Of a stretch of 64,000 nt of DNA, positions 48,745 to 60,499 are shown one piece after another. Each line of letters opens with the position of its first letter. The first letter of the stretch is position 1. This stretch comes from Letharia columbiana. Its lineage: Eukaryota; Ascomycota; Lecanoromycetes; Lecanorales; Parmeliaceae. The notes beneath the pieces were generated by a model. It was given only the letters and a program-made list of their open reading frames with translations. It was not told the origin of the DNA and searched no databases. The stretch lies in assembly GCF_014066305.1 (NCBI RefSeq), contig NW_023501099.1, positions 62,001-126,000 on the forward strand, written 5' to 3'. Position numbers and translations under genes: made by a program.

Positions 48745-49760
48745 AACTTCTACAGCGATGATGTTGCCTCAAGACTCCTGCACAGCCCGGTCGACGTGTA
48801 TTCACCGGGTTAAAGTCGAAGGAAACGGCTATCAGGCTGTCGGACCTCCACAAGTATTTGATTGGAGCACGTGTGGACGCAACCGTGTCAATTTCGGGCA
48901 TATCGGTCGGCCGTCTCAGAGATTAGCTGATGCTATTCACAGGCCTGGTGGGCCGTCCATGTGGATAAATCATGTCATCAACGTCAATTTCGTGAGCTGA
49001 TGCACCTTGATCTTTTCATCTAGCGCTGGAAAGCGCGCATCAGCAAATGCATCAACGTAATCCCAGAGATCTAATCGTCTAGCATGTTGCATGCTGAGTC
49101 GGAGTCACCCGCGAGCCCGTTCAAATGGTTTCATCCAATCATTCCAACATGTGCCTTTGACGTGTCGAGAAATGCCCCGAGTGCCGCTTCAAGCGAGAAG
49201 GGAGTGAGCTTCGAATGCATGGTAAACCCTGCAGCTGAGTATCAACGAATGAAAATACCAAGCTCTTCGGCCAAGCTCTTCGGCAGCGGGTACTGGTACG
49301 CGGCGCTCGTCTTACTCTTCAGATCCCTCGAGATAATGTACTGATATGCAAGGCGCACTCGGGACACTGCAAGTATGTCCCGAGTCTGGTCTAGAACGAA
49401 GACAGCTCAACCTACCTATGACCATTCCGTTGAGATAAGTCTGGCAAGTCCGTCATGCAACAACATATGATACCTGGGGGCCAGACACTAGAAGCTACAA
49501 CGGTGAGGCGTAGGAATAAGGTGGACCCTCTAAAAGCCGTCTAAGCTTGCTTAGCGTCCAAAGGCCCGCTATCTCCTCCCCCGAGGCTCGAGCTAAACTA
49601 CCCTACACTCGTGCAACCAGCCAGCCATGACACCAAGCATTATTAATAGTATAAAGTGGGGGATCATCTCCCTCGGAAAGCTGCGACTTCTTGCTCATCC
49701 ACCTTTGAGCGTCCATCAACCCTACCAAATCGACCACTGCTCCTTCGGCAAATCTTCACG
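48745..49760. other. Intergenic
   Basis: Presumed promoters of the secreted orphan and the transporter. The open frames have no domains. A short direct repeat (AAGCTCTTCGGC, twice) lies near 49260-49285. Confidence 0.45.
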
Positions 49761-51457
49761 ATGAAGTTCCTAGGTAGTTCAGAAAAAGCCATCGACGACT
49801 CTTCCCCAGAGCGTGACGAGGCTGCAATTCATGGCACACCGTTGGAAGACCACCAGAAAAGCCGCTGGGAGCGCAGTTGGCCTACTATTGCCTGCGGGGC
49901 TGGACTCTTCTCTGATGGCTATCTCAACGGGTAAGAACCCCATATGTGCTCTTTGCGTCGCCCCTACTCACCTTTGCTGTCCGGCAATATAGGGTCATTG
50001 GCCAAGTGAACACTATATTGAAAGCGTTGTATAAGAAGCAGTACTCGAACTCTCCCGCGCAGAGTAATGTCAATTCGATAGCTTTTGCCGGTACTGTCGT
50101 CGGCCAGCTATTCTTCGGATGGATGAGCGATCACGTCTCGCGCAAGTGGGCTTTGATGACCTCGACAGTCATACTCTTTATATTTGCGGCTCTGAGTGCA
50201 GGGTCCTATGGTGGTGGCTCTATCAATGGCATGCTTCAGGCTCTCACAGCTTGGCGATTCCTCCTTGGTATCGGTATCGGGTGCGTCACTCTACTCGCGG
50301 ATTGTACCTGTGGCTGACAGAAATGCAGCGGTGAATACCCCGCCGGCAGTGTAGCCTGCGCGGAGAGCACTGGGGAACTGAAAGAGGGGCATAGGAACAG
50401 ATGGTTCATCATGTTCACCAATGTCCAGATCGATATCGGATTCGTGGCTTCCTCGTTCGTACCTATGATTGTGGTACTGGCTTGCACGGACAATCATCTA
50501 CGCGCAGCATGGAGAATATGCCTCGGACTCGGCGTCATTCCCCCACTCAGTCTCATCTATTTACGGTTGAAACTTCAAGAGCCGGAGGAGTTCAATCGCG
50601 AAACCATGAAGAACACACACACACCATGGTGGTTGGTGATTAAGTATGTCCAACTTACGCGATACATCCCCTCATTTGATCGAATGCTGACTATGCGCAG
50701 GTTTTACTGGGCCCGCCTTCTAGTGGTATCCATGATCTGGTTCATCTACGACTTCTTGACCTACTCGTTCTCCATCTACTCATCAGCCTGGCTACTAGTC
50801 ATCCTCGGAGACTCGGCACCTATCTGGAAATCATTCGGCTGGGATACAGTTATCAACCTCTTCTATTTGCCCGGCGCAATCGGCGGTGCTTTCCTAAGTG
50901 ACATTCTCGGCCCTAGGCTTGCACTGGGCTCATTTGTCTTGGCTCAGGGTATCGTAGGCTTTATCATGTCAGGCTGCTATCCCTACCTTGACAAATCTAG
51001 CACAGTAGGTGGCTTCGTCGTCGTCTACGGCATCTTCCTTTCCCTCGGTGAAGCAGGACCCGGTGACAACATTGGCCTGGTTGCATCCAAGACCAGTGCC
51101 ACAGCAATCCGTGGCCAGTACTATGCTATCGCCGCTGCAATGGGGAAGATCGGCGCTTTCGTTGGAACCTACGTCTTCCCAGTCATTCAGAACAACGCTC
51201 CAGGTGGCGCGGATAGCAACCGAGGTGGCCAAGATCCCTTCTTTGTGAGCAGCGCTCTTTGCATATTCAGCGCTGGTTTGGCATTCTTTCTTCTGCCGCA
51301 TATCGGGCAGGATACGATCACGAGTGAGGATCTGAAGTTCAGGGCTTATCTCGAGGATAATGGATGGGATACTAGGCAGATGGGCACGAAGGAGTATCAG
51401 ATGAATAGCAGCTCAACTGTGGATGAGATTGGTCAATCGGCAGGAGAGAAGGTTTAA
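49761..51457 (+). CDS. MFS transporter, Git1-like (glycerophosphodiester or phosphate family)
   Basis: Four exons (49761-49930, 49993-50280, 50329-50643, 50701-51457) give 509 residues. The first membrane segment starts ACGAGLFSDGYLNGVIGQVNTIL, the usual start of Git1/Pho84-type permeases. The loop 2-3 signature is FFGWMSDHVSRKWAL, and GIGIGGEYPAGSVACAE is the conserved motif after segment 4. About 12 hydrophobic segments are visible. Yeast Git1 imports glycerophosphoinositol at the plasma membrane; many fungal paralogs of this type have other or unknown substrates. No phosphate-response site was identified upstream. Confidence 0.85.
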
Positions 51458-51844
51458 GGCTTTTATTGGGAATATCATGACGGAGAGCTGGAGAATTTGA
51501 TGACTGGTTGGGATTCCAATGTACCGGCGAACAAGATATCCCAAATTGAGTTTGAATTGACCTATTTTTCGGAGAACAACCAGTCACCTCCAAGATTGAT
51601 GATGTTTTCCCTACATGTATGCAACATAGTCAGAAGCCCGGACATAAGACATCGAGTTTTACCGCTCGCTCTTGCTCTTAACTTACGCGACGTAATATGA
51701 ACCTTCATGATATACAGACAGTCACTCATTAACCCCCGCCAAGTATTTGACCATCTCAGGTTTCCTGCTTTGAGAACACACCGACCAAACAAACCCATCA
51801 CCCCTCACCACCCAAACGCACTCTCCACAAACCCCTCACGCAAA
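51458..51844. other. Intergenic
   Basis: Short stretch between the transporter stop and the MTAP start, with the MTAP promoter presumably near 51700-51840. No further feature was seen. Confidence 0.5.
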
Positions 51845-53158
51845 ATGGACAACCTCCCCACCACATACGCCGGCAAGAACCCCCCCCCCCCTCCCCCCTC
51901 CAAACCCCACTAACACCCCCCCCGACCCCATCCCCATCGCCATAATCGGCGGCACAGGCCTCTCCTCCCTCCCCTCCCCCCCCTTCCACCCCCTCGCCCT
52001 CATCCCCCCCACCCCAACCCCCTGGGGTCTCCCCTCCTCCCCCATCGCCATCCTCCGCTACACCCCCCCGGCACCCTCCTCCACCTCCCCGCCCCCGTCA
52101 ACAGCGCCATCGCAACCGACGATCGTCGCCTTCCTCGCGCGCCACGGCGCGCACCACCAGTATGCGCCGCACGAGATACCGAACCGGGCGAACGTGGCGG
52201 CGTTGAAGAAGTTGGGGGTCAGGGCCGCGGTGGGGTTCAGCGCGGTGGGGAGTCTGAGGGAGGAGGTGAGGCCGAGGGATTTTTTGGTGGCGGGGGGGGT
52301 GGTGGATTGGACTAAGGGGGTGAGTTTGTTGTTGATTCCTGGCGGGGAGATAGATGGGTGGGTGGATCGGTGGGGTTGGGATCATGAGGATGGGTGAAGA
52401 GGGGGGTGGATGGGGGAGGGAAAGGAAGGAAAGAGGCCGTGCACTGGCCATGAAGCTGACGAGGGAGTTCTCGTGACAGGTGCGGCCGTGGACGTTTTTC
52501 GAAAATGGCATGGTGGGCCATGTCAGCATGGCGGATCCATTCGATGCGCCGCTGTCCAAAGCTGTCCATGATGCTATAAGCCGGCCTGGGGTATTGGAAG
52601 GCGAGGATGTCACAGCGCATAGTGCTGGGACGGTCATCTGCATTGGTAAGAGCTGCCGCTACCCTACCTATCTACGTCTGCTAGAGAGAGAGAGAGAGAT
52701 GGATGCATGCTTAAAACATTTTACATGAGGCAGAAGGGCCTCAATTCTCCACCCGCTCCGAATCCCTCCTCTACCGCTCCCTCCCCACCCAGCCTCCCAT
52801 CTCCGTCATCAACATGTCCGCCGTGCCCGAGTGCAAACTCTTCCGCGAAGCCGAAATCGCATACGCCCTCGTCTGCATGAGCACCGACTACGACAGCTGG
52901 CACGGCACGAATGAGGGGGTGTCGGTCGAGATGGTCATGGGTCACATGGTGGCGAACGGGGCGAATGCGAAGAGGGCGGTGGCGGCTGTGTTGGAGGAGT
53001 TGAGTAAGGAGGATGTTAAAGGGGTGGTGGGGGAGAGGTGGACGATGGCGAGTAGAGGGGGCGTTATGGGGCTGCACAAGAGGGATGGGAGGGGGGTGGA
53101 GGCGGTGGGGAGGTTGAGGTGGTTGTTTGGGGAGAAGTGGGTTGATGGTGGCGAGTAA
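51845..53158 (+). CDS. MEU1: S-methyl-5'-thioadenosine phosphorylase
   Basis: Exons 51845-52319, 52480-52645 and 52734-53158 give about 354 residues. The enzyme splits methylthioadenosine with phosphate to adenine and methylthioribose-1-phosphate in the cytosolic methionine salvage route. Signatures: IAIIGGTGLSSL (phosphate site), RHGAHHQYAPHEIPNRAN, SVGSLREE-like AVGSLREEVRPRDF, WTFFENGMVGHVSMADPF, and GPQFSTRSES, INMSAVPECKLFREAEI, STDYDSWH. The start codon and the rest of exon 1 are in different frames. The switch must occur in a run of 12 C (51880-51891), where one extra C, or a homopolymer error, would explain it. The first exon is extremely C-rich. Confidence 0.85.
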
Positions 53159-53164
53159 GGAGGC

Positions 53165-53181
53165 TACGTACGTACGTACGT
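53165..53181. repeat. ACGT microsatellite
   Basis: Four ACGT units form a self-complementary run just after the MTAP stop, in the 98-bp gap between two convergent genes. Confidence 0.8.
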
Positions 53182-53256
53182 CCTTGGCATGATGAACGGG
53201 ATGCATGAGCAGCAAGCGATATAGAGCGTATAACATATGCATTGAGCTAAACCGGA

Positions 53257-54705
53257 TCAGTCAAATACGACCTTCTTCCCCTGGAACGGCACCGCCTTCT
53301 TCTGTTCCTTGGCCTTCCTCGCCGCCTCCCATGATGGATGCAAGGGGCCTTCAGCAGCAGCAGCCGCAGCAGATGGCTTTGCTTTCCTGGCCACGATCGG
53401 ATCGCTGTTAGCACCCGTACTCTTAGCGAACCTCCCACCACCCCTGCTACCTCCCCTCCCAGCAGCATCTAACCCCCTTCCAAACCCACCCCTCCCTCTC
53501 CCCCTCTTTCCCCTCTCATCCAACCCCTGCGCACCCTTTCTGGCATCCCACCCTTGATCCCTATCCTGCGCCTGTTTCTTCACATGGTTGGCGTTCTTGC
53601 CGAACTTCTTTTCCCATAATGCTCGTCGTGCCTGTTGGCCCATTCTGTTCTTGCGTACTTCTATGTTGGCGGCGGAGGAGTCGTTGTCGGAGGAGGCGGA
53701 GTCGCTGCCGGACCAGTAGCCACCGAGGGAGAGGGAAGGGAGGAAAGTTGTTGAGATTGGAGGGGCGGTGGCGGGTCTGGCGTGTTTGGGTTTGAGAGGC
53801 GGATTGATGGCTGTGGGGTGTTCGTCTTCTGGGGCGTCGTCGTCTTCGTCCGAAGATTCTTCCGCTTCTGTTGGATCCTCCTCCTCTGTGATACTCATGT
53901 CGTCCAATTTGTCGCGATCGTGGTCCTGGTTTTCAACATCTTCCTCGCCCAAGTCCTCGTCCGATGATCCGGCAAGCCGTGAAGTGTACATATCAAAGTC
54001 GACATCCTTCTCATCATCATCCTGAAAACCATGGTCCTCTTCTATTTCCAAGCTCTCGGGAGAGGAGAAGCCACTCCACTCGTCCTCATTTTGAGCACCG
54101 GTAATTGACAGAATTGATCCCTCTCTTTTCGGGACCGCAGGCCCATTCGTATCATTAGCCTGAGAGCCATTCACGTAATCCTTGGCCCGAAGTCGTTTCT
54201 TGCTATCTGGCCCGAGCTCTTCAATACCGAGCACAGCTCGAATGCCTTTCAGCGCCTCCGTCATAGCAGCCTGCACAGGGCCTGACTTGAACAATCTCGC
54301 CTGCACATTGGCACTAGCCGTCTCTTGCGGCTTCTTCGAGTTGTCGATCGTAACTTGCACATGGTGTGGGAACGCAGGCGCAGAGGCTATCGACTTGATC
54401 TTCAGCAACGATTTGTAAAGATGTATTTCCGCCGTAGAAACCAAATCCAGGTTCTTCAAAGCAGCCACCTCGGCTTCCAAGCGCGCTGTGTCTGTGGCAT
54501 TGCCCTCTGTTTTGGCGGTCTTCTGCCGCCGTCCCAGCTTCTGACGCTCGAATCCTCGGGCTACTTTTAGTGATCGAAAGAGTGACCTTTTGCTCTGGTC
54601 GAGCAGACCGTCGAGTTGCAGTCGCTGTAGACGCAGCGCTTTGGCTGTTGTGCCACTGTTGCTGACTTCGGAGCTGCTGATCTCGTCGTGTTTGCGTTTT
54701 GACAT
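53257..54705 (-). CDS. BUD22: BUD22-family ribosome biogenesis protein
   Basis: Single exon of 482 residues. The N-terminal helical part (LDQSKRSLFRSLKVARGFERQKLGRR) and the central charged region match the BUD22 family (yeast Bud22, animal SRFBP1). The middle is strongly acidic with many Asp/Glu/Ser runs. The C-terminus has an RG-rich patch (GRGRGGFGRGLDAAGRGG) and the family end motif LHPSWEAARKAKEQKK...GKKVVFD. Yeast Bud22 acts in the nucleolus in small-subunit pre-rRNA processing. It converges on MTAP. Confidence 0.87.
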   Translation of the reverse strand: MSKRKHDEISSSEVSNSGTTAKALRLQRLQLDGLLDQSKRSLFRSLKVARGFERQKLGRRQKTAKTEGNATDTARLEAEVAALKNLDLVSTAEIHLYKSLLKIKSIASAPAFPHHVQVTIDNSKKPQETASANVQARLFKSGPVQAAMTEALKGIRAVLGIEELGPDSKKRLRAKDYVNGSQANDTNGPAVPKREGSILSITGAQNEDEWSGFSSPESLEIEEDHGFQDDDEKDVDFDMYTSRLAGSSDEDLGEEDVENQDHDRDKLDDMSITEEEDPTEAEESSDEDDDAPEDEHPTAINPPLKPKHARPATAPPISTTFLPSLSLGGYWSGSDSASSDNDSSAANIEVRKNRMGQQARRALWEKKFGKNANHVKKQAQDRDQGWDARKGAQGLDERGKRGRGRGGFGRGLDAAGRGGSRGGGRFAKSTGANSDPIVARKAKPSAAAAAAEGPLHPSWEAARKAKEQKKAVPFQGKKVVFD

Positions 54706-54937
54706 TGTCGAGAGAGGAATGTGGGAAGCTGGAGTGAGGGAGGGGACCTCGTATTTCGTATCCGAGGTTGGTGGCTTCAGCCCTACAAAGTATTGATTTC
54801 TGGCGGCCTTCCTCCAGGTCTAGAGTATCTCTTATTGGTTTCGCGGTGTGGCTTCAGTACTTTGTTTGTGATAAGACTCTGAAAGTCGAACGTTGAAGTT
54901 CTGTATCTGTTTCGTTTGTAAATGTGGGTATGCAGTG

Positions 54938-56137
54938 ATGTCTCATCTCATCAACGCAACAAAGGCTGCACTTGTGTTCCTCTCCGCAGCTGGTTTTTAT
55001 GCCACTTGGTATATCCTTCTCAATAATGGCACTACTGACTACATGGCTCACCTCCGAGACGTCGGTCCTCGACTGCTGCCAGGGACGAAAGAGCCAATAA
55101 AGACTGTTTATACCGGTGTTCCTGCGATTGATCACCAGCTGACTGTTCTGGCGCTGTTCTTCTGGGAGAACGTCGACGGATCTAATCCGGCGGGCTCCTT
55201 GTTCTGCTTTCATTTCGCTACGCAGGTAGCTTGTGGATGGGGTCTGCTTATGATTGAAGGATTGAGGCATGGAAATAGATGGACTATTATATCCTTGTAG
55301 GTACAATGGGACCCAAGAACTACGACGATGCTGATAGGAAGAAGCATAGGGACATGGGGCGTCTTTGTGCAGAACGCCGCATATGCTGTCATCATACCTT
55401 ACTGGTGCATCGCCTATCTCTCGACATCGCGTATAGTCTCTTCGAGACGTGTATCTGAATATCTGGTCGATGTGCCGAATCTTGCAGGTATCGCTATTTC
55501 GATGGTTTTAGGCTATGTCCTGCCGACCATTTTGATGTCGCTGCCTGCTCCTTCGATCATCGATTATGACCTCAAGCAGTGGCTCATGACTTTCTGGCAA
55601 TTCTTTCCTGTTTGGGTCTCCGTGGTGCAGGGAGTTGTGCCATATCTGCTGCCAAAACCCGGAGAAGCAAGCAGAGTATCTGATATCCACATGTTGATGT
55701 CGATGAGGATTCTGTACGCCGGTCTTATCACCACGGCGGGAATCGGTCAAGCCTCTACCATGACTTTTTTGGCAACATCGAAGTTCTTCCCCGAGCTCTT
55801 CACTCCTGAGTTCGTCGGCGTATTCAATCCTTCTAATGTCTTTCTGCCAGCAACGATATCCCCGTCTACGAAGGTGCCGTCAATAGGAGCCGGAGCATTT
55901 CTCTTGCTTCAGTATGACCACCTCATTGGATCGACGTCCATGGCCCTGTGGAGCACAGTGCTGTTTGTTAATACGTACAGGAATGGGGCGACCTACCAAA
56001 GTGTGGGATTGATGATTGTTGGAGGCATTATAATGATGGCTTTGACGGGTCCATTGGGCTATGCAACGGCCTGTATTTGGGCGAGGGATGAGCTGATCAT
56101 TGCTGAAGCTGAAGCTGATGGTAAGAAGATGCAATGA
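54938..56137 (+). CDS. Polytopic membrane protein, in-frame stop or micro-intron
   Basis: The frame from MSHLIN at 54938 runs with at least eight hydrophobic segments to a stop at 56137 (about 395 residues). Features include FFWENVDGSNPAGSLFCFHF, GLLMIEGLRHGNRW, VFVQNAAYAVIIPYWCIAYL and a C-terminal ARDELIIAEAEADGKK. The frame is interrupted by TAG at 55298-55300. The only GT-AG segment that removes it in phase is 21 nt long (55297-55317), far below normal fungal introns. So this is a disrupted gene, a sequencing error or a very unusual intron. I recall similar proteins near fungal secondary-metabolite genes, but I cannot name the family. Function unknown. Confidence 0.62.
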
Positions 56138-56338
56138 CGGCTCTCCGCGTTAGGAAACGAGCAATGGTTTATGATCAAACGATTGTGAGAGTCTGCACAT
56201 GATATTGCCTTACTCGAGCGTATCGGGTCGGCCTTTCGGAAGCATTGCTCGAAGTTACCTCTATATACAAAACCCGCTTTGAAAGGGGGCCACGCCTCAC
56301 AAACGGGCCAGAACGCGAATAAAAGCCGCTTCTTGGAA

Positions 56339-57441
56339 TCACTTCTTTGGCTCTTCTTTCTTCTCCTCCGGTTTTGGAGTGGGTAGTTGAAACTACCAAG
56401 AGTATTAGCAACACGACGCAGTGTGCGTGCAGAGTGGTCAAGAGGTTTTAGTGTAGACGTACCTCTTCTGGCTTCCTGTCTTTGCCTGGGCCAACTTGCT
56501 ATAGGTTCTGTCAGTGACCACTCCGGTGTCTCCGATGCCAAGGTTATGCTTACCTCCCAGGCTTTTGAGTATTAGCATGGGCAACATAAGGTTTTGGCGT
56601 AGAGATCTTACCTGCTGTTCCTCCCTCAAAATTTCGGAATGCTTGCGTCAATTCCAATGGTTCCACTACAATCCTCTTTTTCTCTTCATCATAACGGATC
56701 TCTGTATAGCCCGTCAATGGGAAGTCTTTCCTCAATGGATGTCCGTCGAATCCATAATCAGTCATAATTCTCCGTAAATCCGGATGCCCCACAAAGAACA
56801 CCCCAAACAGATCATACACCTCCCTCTCATACCAATTGGCTCCATCGTAAAGTGATGTTATGCTCGGCACCGGTGTAGCTTCATCAGCGTATGTCTTGAC
56901 CCTAATCCTAGAATTGTGCCTGACACTGAGGAGGTTGTAGACAACCTCAAATCTATTGCTCCTTGTGGGGTAGTCCACAGCGGTTATGTCCGCCACCATC
57001 GTGTATTCGGCTGCGGTATGGTATTTGAGGAAGGATATGACGGGAATGACGCCGGTCGGCGGAATGTATATAGTAAGCTCGTCCTTCCATACGGAGAATT
57101 GCTGGATGTATTTAGGCATGCAAGAGAGAAGGTATTGGCCATAGGTGTGGAGGCTGGCTGCTTTCTCTTGGAACTTGTCGGTTGGGTTCACAACTGGCGC
57201 ATGAAGCTTGCCCCCAGCTGTCAAAGTATATCAGCATAGCCTCAGTATCAATTCAGAGCATCTAACACTTACGAGGCCGCTGAGCATGGCGCAGATTTGG
57301 CAGCTCATCTTGATTAGCTACCTCCTTAGCTCGAATTGCGGTACATGTGAATTGACGGGTCTTGGATAGTTGTGGGGGTTGCTTAGCAAATATTCGAGCA
57401 ACGTTTTTGACGGATGTTGCAGCACTCAGTCTCACGGCCAT
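56339..57441 (-). CDS. NUO30: NADH:ubiquinone oxidoreductase 30 kDa subunit (NDUFS3)
   Basis: Five exons: 57441-57273, 57217-56612, 56561-56554, 56498-56463 and 56392-56339. Together they give 290 residues. The N-terminus ([18 protein letters not shown]) is a mitochondrial presequence. The core contains [39 protein letters not shown], the family signature [13 protein letters not shown], and [23 protein letters not shown]. The tail is [19 protein letters not shown]. Exon 3 is only eight bases and supplies parts of Ala, then Trp-Glu; it is needed to reach the conserved end. The protein lies in the peripheral arm of complex I at the matrix side. Confidence 0.92.
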
Positions 57442-57751
57442 TGTTGTTGAACTGTCAACGGGTTGAGACAGGCTTGCAAACGGAGGTGGTACACTGGTGA
57501 TGCGATTCTCATGCAGGTGACCCAATCGGGTTTAGCGCGTGGATTAGCACTAGCGCTGTATGCTGAAGTTGCAACTTTGACCTTGCCTCACTTCTTCTAC
57601 ATCTTCAACAATTTCACTCCCTTCATTGTTTACAGCACGGTGCTCAGGAGTCTTTCAATATTACTTTAATGACATCTTCATACCGGTTCACTTCTTTAAT
57701 CCCTCATTCTCCACCTCACGCATTGCGCACCCCTTGCCCTGCCCTTTCACA
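57442..57751. promoter_or_regulatory. Divergent promoter of the complex I subunit and NOT4
   Basis: About 310 bp separate the two start codons. The sequence near NOT4 is pyrimidine-rich, as is common upstream of fungal starts. No specific binding site was identified. Confidence 0.45.
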
Positions 57752-60499
57752 ATGGCAGGTCGTGTTCAACAAGACGCCTTCATTGATGACTCTGACGAAT
57801 CATGGTTAGTCCTGCTTCTATATTCCGATCCACCAAGCTTGAGGACAATCAGCTGATGGTTCCACACCTAGTCCTCTGTGCGTGGAGGAGTTTGACCTGT
57901 CAGACAAAAATTTCAGGCCATGCCCATGCGGCTACCAAGTATGTTGTAGATTATTCATCTCCCCAACTTACAAACTCGGCTCCTGGAGCTACACATCGCG
58001 ATTATTGTACTGACTGCCTTGTTACTCCAGGTATGCCAATTCTGCTACAACAACATCAAGAATCACATGAATGGCCTGTGCCCCGCATGTCGAAGACCTT
58101 ATGATGACCAAAGCATCGAATGGAAGATTGTCAGTCCCGAAGAGTAGGCCTATTTCTATCTCTCAAACAGGTTCATCAACTGACCATCTCCTCTCCAGAC
58201 AGAAGGCCGACATTGCGCTACAAGCCAGGAAGAAAGCCATGGCACGGAAGAAAGAAACTGAGCAGAGACAAGTGGAAACGCTCAACCGAAAAAACCTTGC
58301 AGGCATAAGAGTGGTCCAGAAAAACCTCGTATATGTCGTTGGCCTCAGCCAGAAAAGCAGCGAGGAAGAGTTTTTACGGACACTGAGAGGCTCTCAATAC
58401 TTTGGGCAATATGGCAAGATCACGAAAATAGTTGTCAGCAAAGCAAAAGAGGGGCAGAACAACGCCAACAACAATAATAACTCAATTGGTGTCTACGTTA
58501 CTTTCGAAAATAGAGAGGATGCTGCAAAGTGTATTGCTGCAGTGGACGGCTCACAGAATTCGGAACGAACGCTGAGGTGAGTGAATACCTTTACTGATTG
58601 TGGAGGCAACCTCAATTCTAACTCGAAATCAGAGCTCAATACGGCACGACCAAATACTGCTCTGCCTTCCTACGCAGTGAGACTTGTGGCAATCGAAACT
58701 GCACATTCCTTCACGAGACTGGCGAAGATAACGACAGTTTCAGCCGAGCGGATCTTTCATCCATGAACGCTCTGTCCACACAGCGACCAGCTCAGCAGGC
58801 GTCAGCAAGACCTAATCAACAACCACCGCAGGCACAGCCTCCACCTCAGCAAGCCCCACAGAGCATCTCCGCAGCGTCCCAAGCAGTCGCTCGTGATGAA
58901 GCCATGAGTCGAAGTGATAGTGGTGACGGATCTGCTCTTCCTTCATCGGCGAGCTGGGCTGCGAAGAATGCGCAGAATGAGAGCACCAGATCGAGCAAGC
59001 CTGCGAGCGTGGCTGCTTCCAGTCCAGTCATCACAAATCCAAGCGTCCCGGTGCAATCTGCAGAGACACGACAAGTCCCGTCCGAGCCTCCGCCTCCTGA
59101 TCCGATTTCGAACAATCCACCCCAAACGCTTACCGTGCGGCCTGCTCCTCTTCGGCCAAGTTACACCCTGGAGCCTGCGATGAAGACCTTGGTGAATTCC
59201 TCGTTCAAGTTCACTTTCGACCGTTCAATCTACAGTGAGGATGACCTCAAGGAGATTGATGCTTACCCTCCATTATTCGATGACCATGGAGGACTCGTGC
59301 GCTACCGCATGGCAAAAGAACAAGAGCTGGAACGTCAAAAGCAAGAAGAGGAGCGGAACGTGATAGGCGCAATGTCTGCTACAGAAGACGAGGAGGCTCC
59401 AGCAAGTGGAAGCTTACAACTAGGAGGGGAGCCAGAGACTCAAGACGAGCCGAATGATAACTCTGGACGTATAAGTGCTCAGCAACGAAGTGTGATACAG
59501 CCGCCTTTTGGATCTTCAAGCAGCTTCTCTTTTGGAGGAACCAACTTTCCAGGCAGTAACGCAGCCAGCCTTGCTCGGACCCTTACCCCTCAACAGCAGC
59601 ATCAGCTTTCTCTATTACGCTCACAAAGCCGCAATCAGCAGAGCCCCGTAAACAACGGCCAGTATCAACCAGGGTATACCGGCAACACTAGTCTACACCA
59701 TCATCAACAATCCAACCCTTTCCAGGTGCAAAACCAAGCTTTCAATACTGCGCAAGGGCACGGAAGACAAGCCTCGCGTTACACATTCGCAAACGACTCC
59801 GCATCAGCATCAACAACAGTGAAACCAGCAGCGAATCCCCAGCTGATGGCCCAACAAGCTGCCATGATGCCTGGAAACCAGAATAAGCACTTTCAAAACC
59901 AGCAACTCCAATCAAATGTTCACGGCAACCATTTCTATAGCGGTGTTCAAGGTCCACCTCCAGGCCTCAAATCTAGCGGCACACCACCCATCAGCGGAGG
60001 CGGAATGTTCGGCCAAGGACATGGCTTTGCTAGTGCCATGGGCGGCAGTGCTGGTTTCGGCGGCAACATTGGCGGAAAGAACACCAACGACGACCTTATG
60101 CGTGAATTGCTACGGACTCGGAACGGAAGTATCAATGGACAAGGGTCTGACATTGGAAAGCGTGAGTTCAAACTTCCTTTTACTCAACAGCCCATGATTT
60201 CCGATGCCCCTGCCTCAAGCCTTCTTAGCTCGCTGTATGGGTCTCAAATTGGTGGCCATTACGGTTATCAAGACCATCACCTCCAAAAGCAGAAGAAGAA
60301 GGGGAAGAAGCACAGACATGCTAACACTTCCTCCTCTGGGGGAGGTGGTATAGTTGATCTTGCGGACCCGAGTATCTTACAAGCTAGAATGCACCACGGC
60401 GCTGCAGGGCAGGGGCAATTTGGCGCCCAAGGTCAAGGTGGGTACAATCCGAACAGTATGCTATACGGAGGAGGCTACGGCGGCCGGTGGCAACTGTGA
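57752..60499 (+). CDS. NOT4: CCR4-NOT ubiquitin ligase subunit NOT4
   Basis: Exons 57752-57804, 57872-57938, 58031-58143, 58199-58576 and 58633-60499 give 825 residues. The N-terminal C4C4 RING (CPLCVEEFDLSDKNF, CPCGYQVCQFCY, CPACRRPYDD) is followed by a coiled basic stretch (KKAMARKKETEQRQVETLNR) and an RRM (NLVYVVGL, GKITKIVVSK, GVYVTFENREDAAKCI). A CCCH-like zinc finger follows (KYCSAFLRSETCGNRNCTFLHETGE). The remainder is long, Gln/Gly/Ser-rich and disordered, with HHxQSNPF and a basic KKKGKKHRHAN. NOT4 is the RING E3 of the CCR4-NOT complex, acting in mRNA decay and co-translational quality control. An alternative longer form is described at 61061. Confidence 0.92.
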
